Shown here one piece after another: positions 12,431-24,471 of a stretch of DNA of 64,000 bases. The translations under genes and the position numbers were made by a program. The stretch covers positions 9,610,001 to 9,674,000 of the forward strand of contig OX359249.1 in assembly GCA_947179485.1 (NCBI GenBank). The letters run 5' to 3'. Source of the DNA: Allacma fusca (lineage: Eukaryota; Arthropoda; Collembola; Symphypleona; Sminthuridae). Under the pieces are notes generated by a model. It was not told the DNA's origin and ran no database searches. It saw only the letters and a list, made by a program, of their open reading frames with translations. Numbering within the stretch: the first letter of the stretch is position 1; every line of letters begins with the position of its first letter.

Positions 12431-14844
12431 CTAGTCGACTAGAACGGACCATTCATGAGAAATTCTTCCGTAGTAAATACCCGAAAGTGTATTAAGAACT
12501 CTAGCATATAAAGGATCTTCTTGTTCCATTGTAGGGATGTGATGGTTTACTCCAAGAAAGGAAACACCACTAATAGGGCAAACTATGCAAGCTGTTCCTG
12601 CGCCGAAAAATTCTAAAAGCTGTCAAACAAAATCAATCGATTAGGTAAATAATCAAATATTCTGAAGTATGATACTACAAAATAATTCATTTGAATTCTG
12701 TTGTGTCGAATACTCACTCGTTTTTCTTCTTTAAGCTGCAAAAATTCTTTCATTGGGACAGGTCTCTCAGTAACTTTGAATTCATTCCACCCACGGACGA
12801 GCTCCAATATACTCTGCCTTGTTACTCCTGGGAGAATCAGACCATGAAGTGGTGGGGTTATGAGCTCCTTCTCTGCAATATAATTTTGCCAATGTATATT
12901 AGACTTTGATCTCCAATTGTTTTTATTTCTGGAATCAACAAGGTATAAGAATGTCGCTCCATCGTCGAAACATTCTTCTGAGTGAGTATTTATGGAACCT
13001 ATATAAAATTTATTAAATAAATAAAATAAATAAATTCTCACCTCCATTAGCATTTTTAATGAGTATAAAAATGTTCATTGTTCCAACTTCTGTGAGCTGA
13101 TGATCATCTCCGTACAGCCACAAAACTTGCTGAAGACCCGAATTTTCAGCCGCTCTCTGTAAAATCATTTACACAAATATTAGTTATGAATAATTATCTA
13201 ATGTATATATATAAATACGGAGGAAAGGCCAACAAAGCTTTTAAATTGTCATGTCTCTACTATTATAAAATGCGGGTGACGTGTGTGCGTCCGTCCGTAA
13301 TTATACATAATTATTAAAAGTATGGTTCTTTTAGGTAATTTTTCGGGAAATTATTTCTTTCAGGTAACTATTTGGTCAATGATTTCTTTCAGGTAACTAT
13401 TTGGTCAATGATTTCTTTCAGGTAACTATTCGGTCAATGATTTCTTTTAGTTAATAATTCGGTCAAAGATTTCTTGTAAGGAATTATTCGGATAATTGTT
13501 AGAGGGACAGGTGGCAGGGGAAGGAACCCCGCGCGAAGCGGTGGGGGGACACACATGTGTCGATCGTGCACAAGAGAGCGAATCTTTCTGGTTAACAAAT
13601 AATGAGGATAATGAGGAATATGAATTACTCACCTGAACAAACACAGTTGGACCATAATTTGAGCCTAATTTCACATCTCCAGAGCCACCAGGCCAAGATC
13701 TAACGAACTTTGGATCTGCTAACAAATTAACAGGTTTGAACCCCGTTTCAAAGTAAGGGCCAACAGGGCACAGAATGATATAAAGCATAGCTTGCATGGA
13801 TCGCGCAACTCCTAGGGAAGGCTGAAATGCAAATTTTGATATTGAATTATTCCTAAAAAAAAAATAAAGATCAAAAGTTCATCATTTGACGTAATGAGTG
13901 CTGAACTCACATCTGTTCCAATTACTGTCGGTCTTATGTACAAACTTGATGTTTCTGAGTGTGGAATCCACTCCTCTTCAATTTTAATTAGTCTTTTCAT
14001 ACAACTTATAAGTTCTTCCGGGTCAAATTGAGGAAGCAAGCACCTTCTTGATCCCCGAAGAAGTCGCTGCATATTTAGATCCGGTCGAAACAATCTTATC
14101 TTCCCATCAACTCCACGATAAGCCTTCATACCGTCAAATAGCTGAGGAAATTATAAAACAATCTGTAAATTTTGCCCTTCCAAACACAAAGTAACTTCGT
14201 ACACCTCAGATTTCAGTGAGATATCCACATTCTTCCTGTCTTCGTCTCAATATTGTCACTTCAAATTTCTTACCTCCAACGCATAATGGAGAACCTTGGC
14301 AGCAGGATGAATGTTTAAGTCATGCAATGGACAAATTCGAGGTGGTCCCCATCCCTCTACATTCCATTCGACTTCGAACATATGATCAGTAAAACATTTC
14401 CCAAAAATCAGATTTGAAACATCAGGCTTTGGCTTCAAAAGTTCTGGACCTGCCAGAGAGACTTGGAGTTCTGAGAACTGAATACACAATAAACTCAAGC
14501 TCCTTATGAGAATACTCTTGTGTAATTGAATATTATCTTTTAGTCGTATTTAATCTTACCTTAAATGTTCCTCCTTCTAATGGGTCAAGGGCATTCTGTT
14601 GGCTGTAGAAGCGAACATAGGGCAACCGGAAAGCCCTCCTGGATTTTAGGCCCGTCTGCAAAACAAAACATATTATCAAAACCAAAAGTACGAAATCAGT
14701 TCAGCTTTGACGCTACATGACAATAATGATCAGTAAATTTGTTTACATCACCAACCCTTTTAAAGCGTTTACATAATTTAGATATACCTGACGGAGAGGG
14801 GAGCCCGCCGAGCGGATAACTAAATTTAACACCGATGTCGCCAT
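12431..14844 (-). CDS. BCAT: Branched-chain amino acid aminotransferase
   Basis: PLP-dependent class IV aminotransferase that transfers the amino group of Leu, Ile or Val to 2-oxoglutarate, the first step of branched-chain amino acid breakdown. Eight exons: 14844-14788, 14655-14560, 14477-14274, 14141-13911, 13821-13633, 13156-13042, 12872-12718, 12619-12431. All junctions are GT-AG, the sum is 1236 nt, and the product is 411 aa, close to vertebrate BCAT2. The first 30 residues are basic, Ser-rich and free of acids ([14 protein letters not shown]...), suggesting mitochondrial import. Family blocks in order: [58 protein letters not shown] (Lys binds PLP), [49 protein letters not shown], and the terminal [12 protein letters not shown]. 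The CIVC motif corresponds to the redox CXXC of mammalian BCAT. No disabling change is seen. Confidence 0.96.
13254..13555. mobile_element. Helitron-like fragment in BCAT intron 5
   Basis: Inside BCAT intron 5. The left edge reads TCTCTACTATTATAAAATGC followed by GGGTGACG and a GTCCGTCC stretch, like the 5' TC ends of insect Helitrons. Near the right edge, 13527-13546 forms a GC-rich hairpin with a CGCGAAGCG core like Helitron 3' hairpins. A clean CTRR terminus was not found, so this is either a degraded copy or a look-alike. The interior is the 29-bp tandem repeat listed separately. Confidence 0.4.
13333..13492. repeat. ~29-bp tandem repeat in BCAT intron 5
   Basis: Five to six imperfect copies of a unit with TTTCTTTCAGGTAACTATTT then GGTCAATGA. 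The two central copies are nearly identical; the outer ones have drifted. Confidence 0.8.
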
Positions 14845-17440
14845 ATAGAATCTTAAATGAGTTCAGTCCCAAGGAATGAATTAATTTCTTTCTGATTTCT
14901 GGTTCAATGGCTCTGCGAAGGCCTTCCCGGGATCCAACAATGGCCGTGATTTCAAATGCCGGTCAAATTAATTACCTACAACATAATAAAGATACCAAAA
15001 AAAATAAATGTAACTGTCAATGTAATGCCGTTCGAGACTCAAATACACAGCGTACAAATATTATTACTTTAGCAACAACCACAACTTCAAAACCATCATC
15101 TAAAAGCTCATTATCACTACCTGTGAAAAATCATTTCACACCGATCAATATTAAGATCCCCTCTTGACATACCTCTACGTATGTATATTGTAAATTGTGT
15201 GAAATCCTAATTACATTATGTAATACCAGAAATACAGGTATTCCCTTTCAACTCCAATAATTGCAACACATTTTAACGAGTTCCCCGTCCGCTTCCCATA
15301 ACATTTTCAAGTCCTAGGCTAATAAAATAATTTATTCCCATACTATCACTATCACGTTCCCTCCTCATACTCGAACTCAATAAGTGACCAACTTACCAAC
15401 TCATTCCTTTTTTGGCGTAATCAGACCATGCACTCAAATACATGACCATTGATTAAGTAACATATCAATATAGTCCCGGCATCCTGGACACCCTGGACAC
15501 TGAAACTGAACATACCTCAGCCTGACGCTGGACTACTATAAAGTCACTAAATTACCCAGACTTAAACACTACCAACAATAATCATTGTACTAAAAAAAAT
15601 AGCACCATGAGCTCCAATTTATTGTGAAACGCTTCTGTAAAAAATTTTCACTCAAGAGTGCTACAGTATAAAATAGGGCATTAAAATAATAATAAGAGTG
15701 CGTTAGTGTCCCTTATTTACATGTAAGTATCGGAATCAAAAATAATGAAGCACTTCCCAATATAAAATAATAGAGCTCAAGAATAATAATTGAGAGTCAA
15801 GCGCCGAGGCACTAAATTTTGGGAAACGTTTAATTATTAACCGTAAAAATAATACTAACCTCCAGTGCTATTTGAGGGGATTTTAAAATTTAAAAAAAAT
15901 TCGAGGCACATGACACAACAATCAGGCATAAAATAATAATGTCCAATTAAAATATTACCAGCGATTGAATTTATTTAAAAAATAGCATCCAGTTAAAATT
16001 CCAAAGAGTACTCTGGATGATTGCCTTGTAGTGAGTGAGTATGTAACTATCACGAATTACTAGTCTCAAGTCTCAATCTTCTCTTTTGGATAAAAAAAAC
16101 TACACGCACAATAGCTTTAATGGCTAGACGAGTTGGAGGTTGCACATTGGAAAAAAAAAAGTCCAGGTTAAAATGTTCAGACGCTTTTTTTTAACACAGT
16201 TTTGAGCTCTCCAGCGACGTGGTATTCCTGGGCCTGGTATAATAATAACAAGTCTCTGTACTATACAATAGTGTTTACGGTACTTGTGCCAAGTACTTGG
16301 AATGGGATGAAACAGTCCCTTGACTATACAGTCACTCCAGCGGACTATGTTTACTTCTGTGAGAAAGGGCCAGGAACAGGGCTGTAAGAGTTGAAGCAAA
16401 TTTAGTAAGTATACATACGGAGTACAAATTTTTGAAAGTTTATAGGAGCAAGGAGCGAAACGTGCCGTCCGTAAAGGAAACTACACAGTGGTGAGTCTGA
16501 GTTCTGTCTCACACTTCACATACACACAAACACACTTACACACAGACACACACACACACGGAGAAATGCCTCCAGATAGCAAGTCAAGAGTGAACTGTAT
16601 AATTATTATAGGTTATTTTATTTTACACAGCACCAAGTCTTGAGCAACTTAATTGTATAGTGTATTATTAAGTTCAACCTTGCTCACAAATATTTCTCGC
16701 AAGTGGAGATACTCTATTACATATATAAATGCAATGGTAGGAAAAGTTGTTCAGACGGCAGTAAACAGCAATGGGGTACTCCTGCGACTGACGACTTACA
16801 GCAACTCCAGCAACAAGTCCAAGGTAGCTGCTAAAAAAGTGATTGAGAACCACTTCTAAGATGCTATAGATGATGCCATGATGCCACGAAGCCCGGACTT
16901 TACGTAATGGGAAAAAAAAATCTTGCAAGTGTACAAGATAACCTTCAAGGCCCAAGTTGTGTAAGCATTTATTATAATATATTGGGGAACGTGAGCTGGG
17001 GAGGAAAAAATCCAGCTTATAAAATTATCAAATATGCTTATTCCCTTTGGAAGCACTCTCTCATGTAGAGACTCCGCACGGACAATGTGAGAGAGAGCAA
17101 GAGGCTCAAGCGTGTGTCTTTTTTTTTTGTGAGATTTGAATAGAATTTGACTGCAATGTGAGAAAAATCCCCTCACTTGTTGTCCCTTCCTCTGAGCAAT
17201 AGAGAAATACTTGCGTTCTTCCAAGTGTCAAGCAATAGACTATAGTATAGTCCTGGAAGTCAAAAGGTAGAATATTAAAGTAGTGGTTGTGGCCATGCCT
17301 TGCATATACTCTGCCTGTGCTCGTTTTTTAAAGGACGATCTCGTACAGGGTTTGATTGGTGTAAGATTTCCCGCAGGACAAGTACATAATTATCATCTCT
17401 CTGGGGTTGAGGATATTGTGAATGGTATGGAGTCAGGTAC
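14845..17440. other. Spacer upstream of BCAT, no gene supported
   Basis: Contains the presumed BCAT promoter. A plus-strand frame at 14907-15167 starts in a short GC-richer patch (MALRRPSRDP) but then runs into low-complexity sequence. Beyond it the DNA is AT-rich with CA-rich stretches near 16500-16560. No family likeness was found. Confidence 0.5.

Positions 17441-17445
<5 letters not shown>

Positions 17446-17492
<47 letters not shown>
17446..17492. repeat. (AG)n microsatellite
   Basis: An uninterrupted AG dinucleotide run of about 23 units. Confidence 0.95.
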
Positions 17493-17495
<3 letters not shown>

Positions 17496-19978
17496 TTATG
17501 CCAATTCAATGTGCAACCATAATCCCATGATAGTTCAGGTGAGTTTTGTTGTATCTACGGGAATTTACAGAGTCTTAATAGGAGGAACTTTTTTGGCGCA
17601 TATTCAATCTCCTGCAGATTGGCTCTCCTAAGTGGTGTGAACTTGAGACTCCAATCGGAGGGCTTGAAACCCCATCAATTTAAGGTGTGTGTCCTGACGT
17701 CAGACTCGGCCTGGTATTATCTGGTGTGTTGTGCGGAGATAGGGGAAGATCAGCATCGCATTTTTGAGCGCACACGAGCACAACAAATTTCGACGGATTG
17801 ACGCGTAAACAAAGATTACTAAGTACAATTACTTTTACTATACTGCGTTGCGTATATAGGGTCTTTTGTCTTGCAACCAATAGTCATCACCGTGTGGCAA
17901 TGTCATCACACGCTTTATGTTTTGAAATATCTTTCCCAACCCCATCACGTTTTGTTTACATCTTGGGACACGATGTAGAGGATGAATTGTAATTGGAGCA
18001 TGCATGCGGAATCTTACGAGAATTTCGTCCTCATATTTACAACATGTTCAGTACCTATATGTAAGTACAGAGACGTACAGCCACACATATATGAGTCTTC
18101 CGGGTACTTACTTCCAATTAACCAGTTTGCAAACTCTGAACTTATCCTTTTGATATACCTATCAATTACCCAGGGGGTCTGTACTATGAAGTTCGCAGGA
18201 TTCTGCGTCATACCTGTTACAGGTTACGTCCATTATGCATTGTACAACTCATGGGGTCATTAAGCATTGTAACAGGAACTTGTGTGATTGCATGTCATAT
18301 AGTGACCACGAACTCGCAATTTTTCTGCACAACTTTTCTGCACCAACTGCAATCCGGTGTTGGCTCATACTGTGTCAGTTGACTGAACTGTGGAGTCCAT
18401 TCATTTGGTCAACGCGGATATTACTGTCTTTGGGATTTTGTTGTGATGTGCTTGTAGACAGTAACCAAAATTATTACGAACAGGACCAGCGCAACAAAAA
18501 TAATCTTACGTATACAAAGCACATCTCCTTCCTACAGACAAAGCTTGAGTCCTAGAAATAGTACTGAATTAATCCAAACTATTTTGACTTAAACGTTTAT
18601 AGTTTTATAGTGCCTAAAATGTGCAGGTACGTAAGTATGAGTAGAACTATTTACGAATATTTTTCATGAAGATATTTACAATTGCCTACTACATAAATAC
18701 TGCTGTTCGATTCTCGCTAATTGTTGTTTTTAGCAAAGGTGATGATAAAGTTGTGTGCTCCATATAATTACACATGTGTGTATATTATCAAGATAGGACC
18801 AGAGAGGATGGAATCTCCGGCCGACTGTGTTGGGATAATTTTAGTTTCATACATTGAGATCACTTATAATTCAGACAGGGTAAGGGACTTGCGAGAAAGT
18901 GTCTACGTAATGATTATGAACCAATTATTATTGGCTCCACTGAATGAAGCTTTGTGGTGTAATGTTTAACTTGTTTGACTCATTCAACTAATTCCGACTG
19001 TCAATAAAATGATGACCGCTACAATCCTTACCGTTATTTCATCATCAAGCTAATGTCATAATGTTATCGCTAAGTAAACTGAACTCACAAATATAGATTG
19101 AATTTGCAGAACACTGGGTCAGAGCATCCAACTTCAAACTGGTTTATCCATGTGAGAATAACTTTTCTTACGTATGTATTAGTAATTATTCTGGGGACAG
19201 ATGGAATGACTGCGTCCGACTGGGACGTCAACAATTTCCATGAAAAATTCACGGAAGCAACATGATATTATTCTGAATATCCCATTAGCCCCAAACTAAT
19301 TAAAATTGAATTAGAAGAATTTGGAATATTTATTTGAAATTATGGTATTAGCATGGGACTTGAATAAAATTTGATTATAAAGAATTTAATTCAGACTACA
19401 TACAATTTGTAATAATTATAATTCGCAAAACTCGACTCGATTATTACACGCTTTGTACTGACTAAGTAACCTTGTAATACAGAAGTTTAAGGATTTTCTC
19501 CATTCATCAATTATTCAACGTGAAATAAATATTTAAAATTAAAATATTTCTGGAATGAGGTGTTTTTTTTTGTTTCCGTGAGATATTTTACTTATCACTG
19601 GATAAGCAATGGGAAGCGGTGTAATTCAGTGTGGAGATTATTTATAACTAGTACCAATAGTATAGTACACTATAACCCTAGACTTTATTCCACGATTGTG
19701 TGAATACTCTTAAAATGCATAAAACGGATGCTATATAACCCTGGTCGACATTAACAGGAGTAAAGATTCATCGCATGGATACTAGGAATTTTTCCCAGGA
19801 AAGCTGGTCAATTTATTTATGAAAGATTGAGTATGTTCAACAGACTCGTTGTACGATTTGTTATCTTAACCTGTTACTAAAATATATCGTAGTATTCACA
19901 ACGGAAAGCATCCATTGGGATAATGACGATTGTCCAGCCAGTGCAAAAAATACATATTGTGTAGCTTGATTAAATCTT
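17493..19978. other. 2.5-kb spacer, no gene seen
   Basis: Several short overlapping frames on both strands (17619-18969) but no domain motif, start context or splice-consistent chain. Confidence 0.5.
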
Positions 19979-20018
19979 GGAGAACCCAAGGGTCAAAGGT
20001 TACTCAGCACCCTACACA
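19979..20018. repeat. Tc1-like terminal repeat, solo copy
   Basis: GGAGAACCCAAGGGTCAAAG followed by GTTACTCAGCACCCT resembles, in the same orientation, the terminal sequence at 23647-23685 (GGAGAACCTAGGGGCGCAAA, then GGTTATTGAGCACCCT). It looks like an isolated end of the same transposon family. Nothing recognisable as transposase adjoins it. Confidence 0.6.
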
Positions 20019-21506
20019 TCATCTGGTCTACTTATCAATTGCGTTAAAAGTCATCCGTACAAACATTAATGGTAGCAATAGATTTACATTGCAGTATATT
20101 TGCTAAATCTATCATCAAAATTCCTCTGAGACTTGAAACCCTTTTTGCATTCCATTTTGCATACATCTAGGCAGCAGAGAGGTTCTTGACGTAAAAAAGA
20201 ACTGACGGAGTACACGGACCACAAAACATTATAGAAAAAGTCGTTCCCACTAGTGATGTATGTAAATGTGGTTTGATCAACTTTCAAAAAGTTTATATCT
20301 CCACATCCGAAATACAATTATTATTATTATTCTGATCACAAATTCCCTCATTATCTCTTCTTACGCATGACGTATTTATCTACAATCGCAACATCCCAAG
20401 TCACGCACTTGTTTGCATGAATGGAAACTGCGCAACTACGGGTGCTTCACAGTAAGTATACGTGCCAGTAAAGGTGTTCATGGGTAAATTAAACATGTGT
20501 AAAATAAAAATGCGTATATTTATGTCCATGGATGCTTGTTCGCAAAATTGTGCAACAAAACAGTAGTGATAGAGTGTCACCAGTTACCATTGTCATTTAT
20601 TTGTTTAACAAACTTCAAAATTACTCTTTGATAGGTAGAAATTGCAATTTTATTTGTACGATATTTTTAATATGTTAACCATTATTTTCTCATATGGGAG
20701 GTTAGTGTCTTTTTAAAAAAATCAATCCTTTTCCATGGGCGATAATTTAAATGTACTCATTCAATTTTTCCCAAAGATCTTGCATTGTGAAACTTTGGTG
20801 TAAAATTATTTGCTGCAGAAATCCAAGAGCAAAAAGTTTACGTTTGGATTACATGATGTAAAGGGGTTATGGGATTTGAGAATTTGAATTATCTTTATGC
20901 TCCTTTAGCCTTATTCCTGGGCGAAATCCAGTGTGAAAGGGGTAGCATACGAAAACGTTAGATCGCCATGCCGAATAATAGTCCAGGTCTCCTCACCTCC
21001 TAAGGGACGTGATCAAAATGGCCCACTCAGGAATGGTACACTTACAATTTTACATAATTATTACTTAAAATCCTTAACTTTACATGGACTTCCTCCAAGT
21101 CACCCGTATACACTGAATACGTTCGATAGTAATAAGTATCGTATGCATGTCCGAAACGTTTACATGTCCAGAATTCCAACCACCCATCTTTGAACTTGCT
21201 TTCAGGATACATTACCATTCCACTGAATATGTAAGACAAATAAAATATAACAAGCGATAAAAACACATTACACTAAATTCATATCATTACATTACTATGG
21301 AAAAAAAGGAAGTATAAGTTTATTTTGTGCTGATTATATAATTTCCATTTTGGTGACGGGGAATATTATTTTGAGAATTTAATAATAAAATAAATTCCAA
21401 ACAAAAATTAATGGTTTTTTACTGAAATGAGAGATTATAAGGGGACTGAATTATTCAAATGTATCTACATTAATTATTTTATTATACATAAAAATATAAT
21501 TTCCAT
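20019..21506. other. Spacer, no gene seen
   Basis: AT-rich. A 77-codon minus frame at 20084-20317 is open but shows no family match or splice support. Confidence 0.45.
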
Positions 21507-21751
21507 ATTACACCTCTAAACGCATAAAAGCTAAAGGTATAACAGCTAAACGTATAAGCCCAATACGCATAATCATCTAAAGGTATAAGGTATCTAAACG
21601 CATAATCACCTATACATAGAAGCTGTCTTAACGCATAATCATCTATATACGCATAGGATGTTTAAACGCATAAGGAGCAAAATGTATAATATGTAATGCA
21701 CAAGTAAATATTAACATTCCTTTGAATTAATTTAGTGTTTTAATTGAGGGG

Positions 21752-22096
21752 TTTGTATATACATTAGAAGTTGTTAAAGCGGAATGACTTACTGAGACAT
21801 TTTGTGGAATTCTGCGCTCCAATTCAAGTTGCAATTAAATTGATAAGTATTTTTTAAATTGCAACTTTTTGCAGTACAAGCACTTGTAATTGAATTTCTT
21901 GCAATTTCAGTTGTGTTTAACCTGTAATTGCGAATACTTAATGCTTTTGTGATTGCAATTTAAGTATATACAGAAATTGCACTTGCACCTTCCTGGTGTA
22001 AAATAGCCGCAATTGAACCGAACTTGCAAGTTCAATTAGTAATTGCTGTTAGCTTGCGTAAGTGATTCCGCTCTAATAACTAATGTACATACAAAT
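21752..22096. mobile_element. Nested ~345-bp MITE rich in TTGCAATT
   Basis: Inverted ends: the left side reads TTTGTATATACATTAG then GTTGTTAAAGCGGAATGACT, and the reverse complement of the right side reads TTTGTATGTACATTAG then TTATTAGAGCGGAATCACTT. The interior has many TTGCAATT/AATTGCAA words. It is non-coding and lies inside the larger MITE. Confidence 0.7.
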
Positions 22097-22469
22097 TACG
22101 AGTATTGTCTCAACAAGTGTAGTTACTGAACTTACTGTACAATTTCTTCAGTGACAAGGCAAATTTATCTAAGTGAATTTGCGATTAGTATCAAAATGTT
22201 CGCATTTGCACAAAATTATATAAAAATACATCGGTCAACTATTTTAAGAGCTTCTTGTAAAGATATGTTGAAGGATGAAATTTTATAATATTTTAGCCTT
22301 GGAAGGGTATTGCATTTGTGCATCTTTGTTTCATCATGCATTGCACCTAGATCATTTTATTTAATTCATTAATTTCAATTTAGTGAAACAGCATGTATAC
22401 CATTTTGCTACCAATCAAAAATGCACAGATCATTTTGCTTCTTCGCCGATTTATACTGTATATCAGTTA

Positions 22470-22705
22470 GCTTGCAATGTTGCAATTACAAATTGCAATT
22501 GCACCTGCAATTATTGTACTTTGTGCAATTCTATCGAAATTTTTTTGCAATTGCCTTACCAACTGCAGGTAACTTGTGAACTAATTGCAAGTTCAACTTC
22601 GGTTATTTGCATAATCTAATTGCCACATTTTAGCAAGTACCAGTTAGGGCATTGCTGGTACTTGCAATATCAATTATAATTGCAATTGCAAGTTCGGTTA
22701 TTCCC
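22470..22705. repeat. TGCAATT/AATTGCAA oligomer cluster
   Basis: A second dense cluster of the words that fill the nested MITE (for example ATTGCAATTGCA and GCAATTGCAAGTTCGGTTAT), still inside the 1.5-kb element. It may be a decayed second copy. Confidence 0.6.
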
Positions 22706-23058
22706 AATCTTTGCACCGACAGAACCACTAGCAACATCCAGTTTGGTCTCCTTAAACGACGATGGTCTTACAAGGGAACGTATTAAAAAGAACGTGAAAT
22801 ATTGTTTTGATCCCTAAATTAAAATACTAGACTAACTCAAACGAATGTCAATAATTACTTGCATTATTATACATTTTGCTCTTTATGTGTTTAGATACCT
22901 TATACGTATAAATACGTATAGATGATTATGCGTTAAGATACCTTATACGTATAGATGATTATACGTTTAGATACCTTATACGTTTAGCTGATTATGCGTA
23001 TAACTCTATGCGTTTAGCTGTTATACGTTTAGCCATTTATGCGTTTAGCTATGACACC

Positions 23059-23685
23059 CTTCCAGCACCTGGATTAGGGCTTCTGCAAGCCACTTATTTT
23101 GACGCCGTTGTTGTTGGGAAATTTCTAAGTTGGAAGATCTCCACGTTGCATTTCAAGTTGGCTCCATAGTGCTCACACGGGTTTAAATCAGACGAGTTTC
23201 TAGACTATTCTGAATTCCCAAAAAATGTCAATTCTGTTGTCTAACAGAAGGTTTTAGCCCGGGTTTGCTTTCATGCAAGGGGCACGGTCAAGGAGAGGTG
23301 ACTTTGTCGGGGTTAATGAAATTATCAGGATTCTTCCGGAATGAAATGATAGATATTCTAATTTCTACAACAAAGGTGCAGAAAGACTTCGTCCGTCCAT
23401 AAGCGCAAGAAATTCACAAATCACATCCTATCCTTAAGGTACAATCGAATTAAGCAGGGTCCAAACTCGTGTGGAAGGAGATGTGGCTCCCCTTCCGTTA
23501 TTCCTCTTATTTTTGACTTAGATTGGGAAATTGCTCGTGACCTCTGTGTTTATGAGCCGATTGCTTTGAAAAATAGTGGTAGATCTGAAATAAATTTATG
23601 CACAAAAAGATACCTTCTACAATTTTGTAGCATGAGCAGATCTATAGGAGAACCTAGGGGCGCAAAGGTTATTGAGCACCCTGTA
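23059..23685 (-). pseudogene. Decayed Tc1/mariner-like transposase
   Basis: On the minus strand, from a terminal repeat at 23685-23647 (TACAGGGTGCTCAATAACCT outward end), the translation shows scattered Tc1-type fragments across frames: a WTDEVF-like piece, APCMKAN (cf. APCHKA), IDIFWEF, then SDLNPCEHYG in one frame and ALWSQLEMQRGDLPT in the next (cf. SPDLNPIENLWSQLE). Several stops and frameshifts interrupt it. The far end abuts the 1.5-kb MITE and no matching second terminal repeat is seen there, so the copy is truncated. Confidence 0.65.
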
Positions 23686-23699
23686 CTTACTACATAGGA

Positions 23700-24353
23700 C
23701 GAATTATAAAATACTACTAATCAATCTAGAAACTCGTCTTGAAAGTTTAATCATTTTTATATAAATATTTCAAAACTCGGCTGACGTATGACTACCACCA
23801 AGCCTACCCTTTTGATTAAGTCTACTAAAAACTTCCCCTTCAGACAAACTAAAAAGAACTTTAAAGATGAATGATTTGGAAATAGTGGTGTATATGGGAC
23901 CCATGAGAGTTTGCTGGGTGCATGTTTATATATTGGGAACTGTAAATTAGTTTTGAATCTTAGTCTTTACAATTGTATAATAAATTCGGACGAATCTATT
24001 ATACAAACATTATAATAATAATTATTAAACTTCAACATAAGTCTCTAGTTCGCATTTGACATTTTTCAAAAGCTTACAATTATTTGTAACATGAGAACGA
24101 GAATGTACTAAAAATTCAAAACTCCCATCCCCTATAAAAGCAAGTACATTTCAGTTATTAATTATTTAAAACGGCATGTGAAATGGGTGAACACTTTTTG
24201 TTTGCCAACTGCAAAAAGAGTGTCCTTAATAATACATGTACGAAATTACATTGAAATCATAATTAGATGCGTTTACAATTTTTTGCGTAATAATAACACC
24301 AAATATAGATACATACTTAAACAAGGCAAGTGTAACAGCATTTTAATGCCGAG
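23700..24353. other. Spacer 3' of GTF3C3, no gene seen
   Basis: AT-rich spacer between the Tc1 relic and the end of GTF3C3. No feature was recognised. Confidence 0.5.
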
Positions 24354-24359
24354 TTTATT
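24354..24359 (-). terminator. AATAAA poly(A) signal of GTF3C3
   Basis: TTTATT on plus (AATAAA on the gene strand) about 115 bp past the GTF3C3 stop codon. Confidence 0.5.
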
Positions 24360-24471
24360 TGTCATTTTTATGGAATAAATATAGATCTGTTTATCTTGAA
24401 TTTAAAAGTAAACATGGTCAGGTATTTATATTGAAAATAAGATCAAAATCTGAATAAATAATCAGTATTAA

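Larger units (their letters stand above)
21515..23050. mobile_element. 1.5-kb MITE with ~190-bp TIRs built of CTAAACGTATAA oligomers
   Basis: The left arm (21515-21705) and the reverse complement of the right arm (22865-23050) align over about 190 bp. Both are made of repeated CTAAACGCATAA, ATCATCTA and GGTATCTAAACG steps, and both end with AGCAAAATGTATAAT. The flanks ATTACACC (21507-21514) and ATGACACC (23051-23058) agree at 7 of 8 positions, suggesting an 8-bp duplication as made by hAT elements. No transposase frame is inside; a second element (21752-22096) and TGCAATT-rich sequence fill the interior. Confidence 0.75.

Noticed and set aside
14907-15167. Plus-strand frame of 86 codons just upstream of BCAT
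   Set aside because: Only its first 20 codons lie in GC-richer DNA; the rest is Asn/Thr/Ser low-complexity sequence with no motif. It is probably promoter/5' UTR DNA of BCAT.
20084-20317. 77-codon minus-strand frame near a Tc1-like end
   Set aside because: It does not match transposase motifs and lacks splice or start support.
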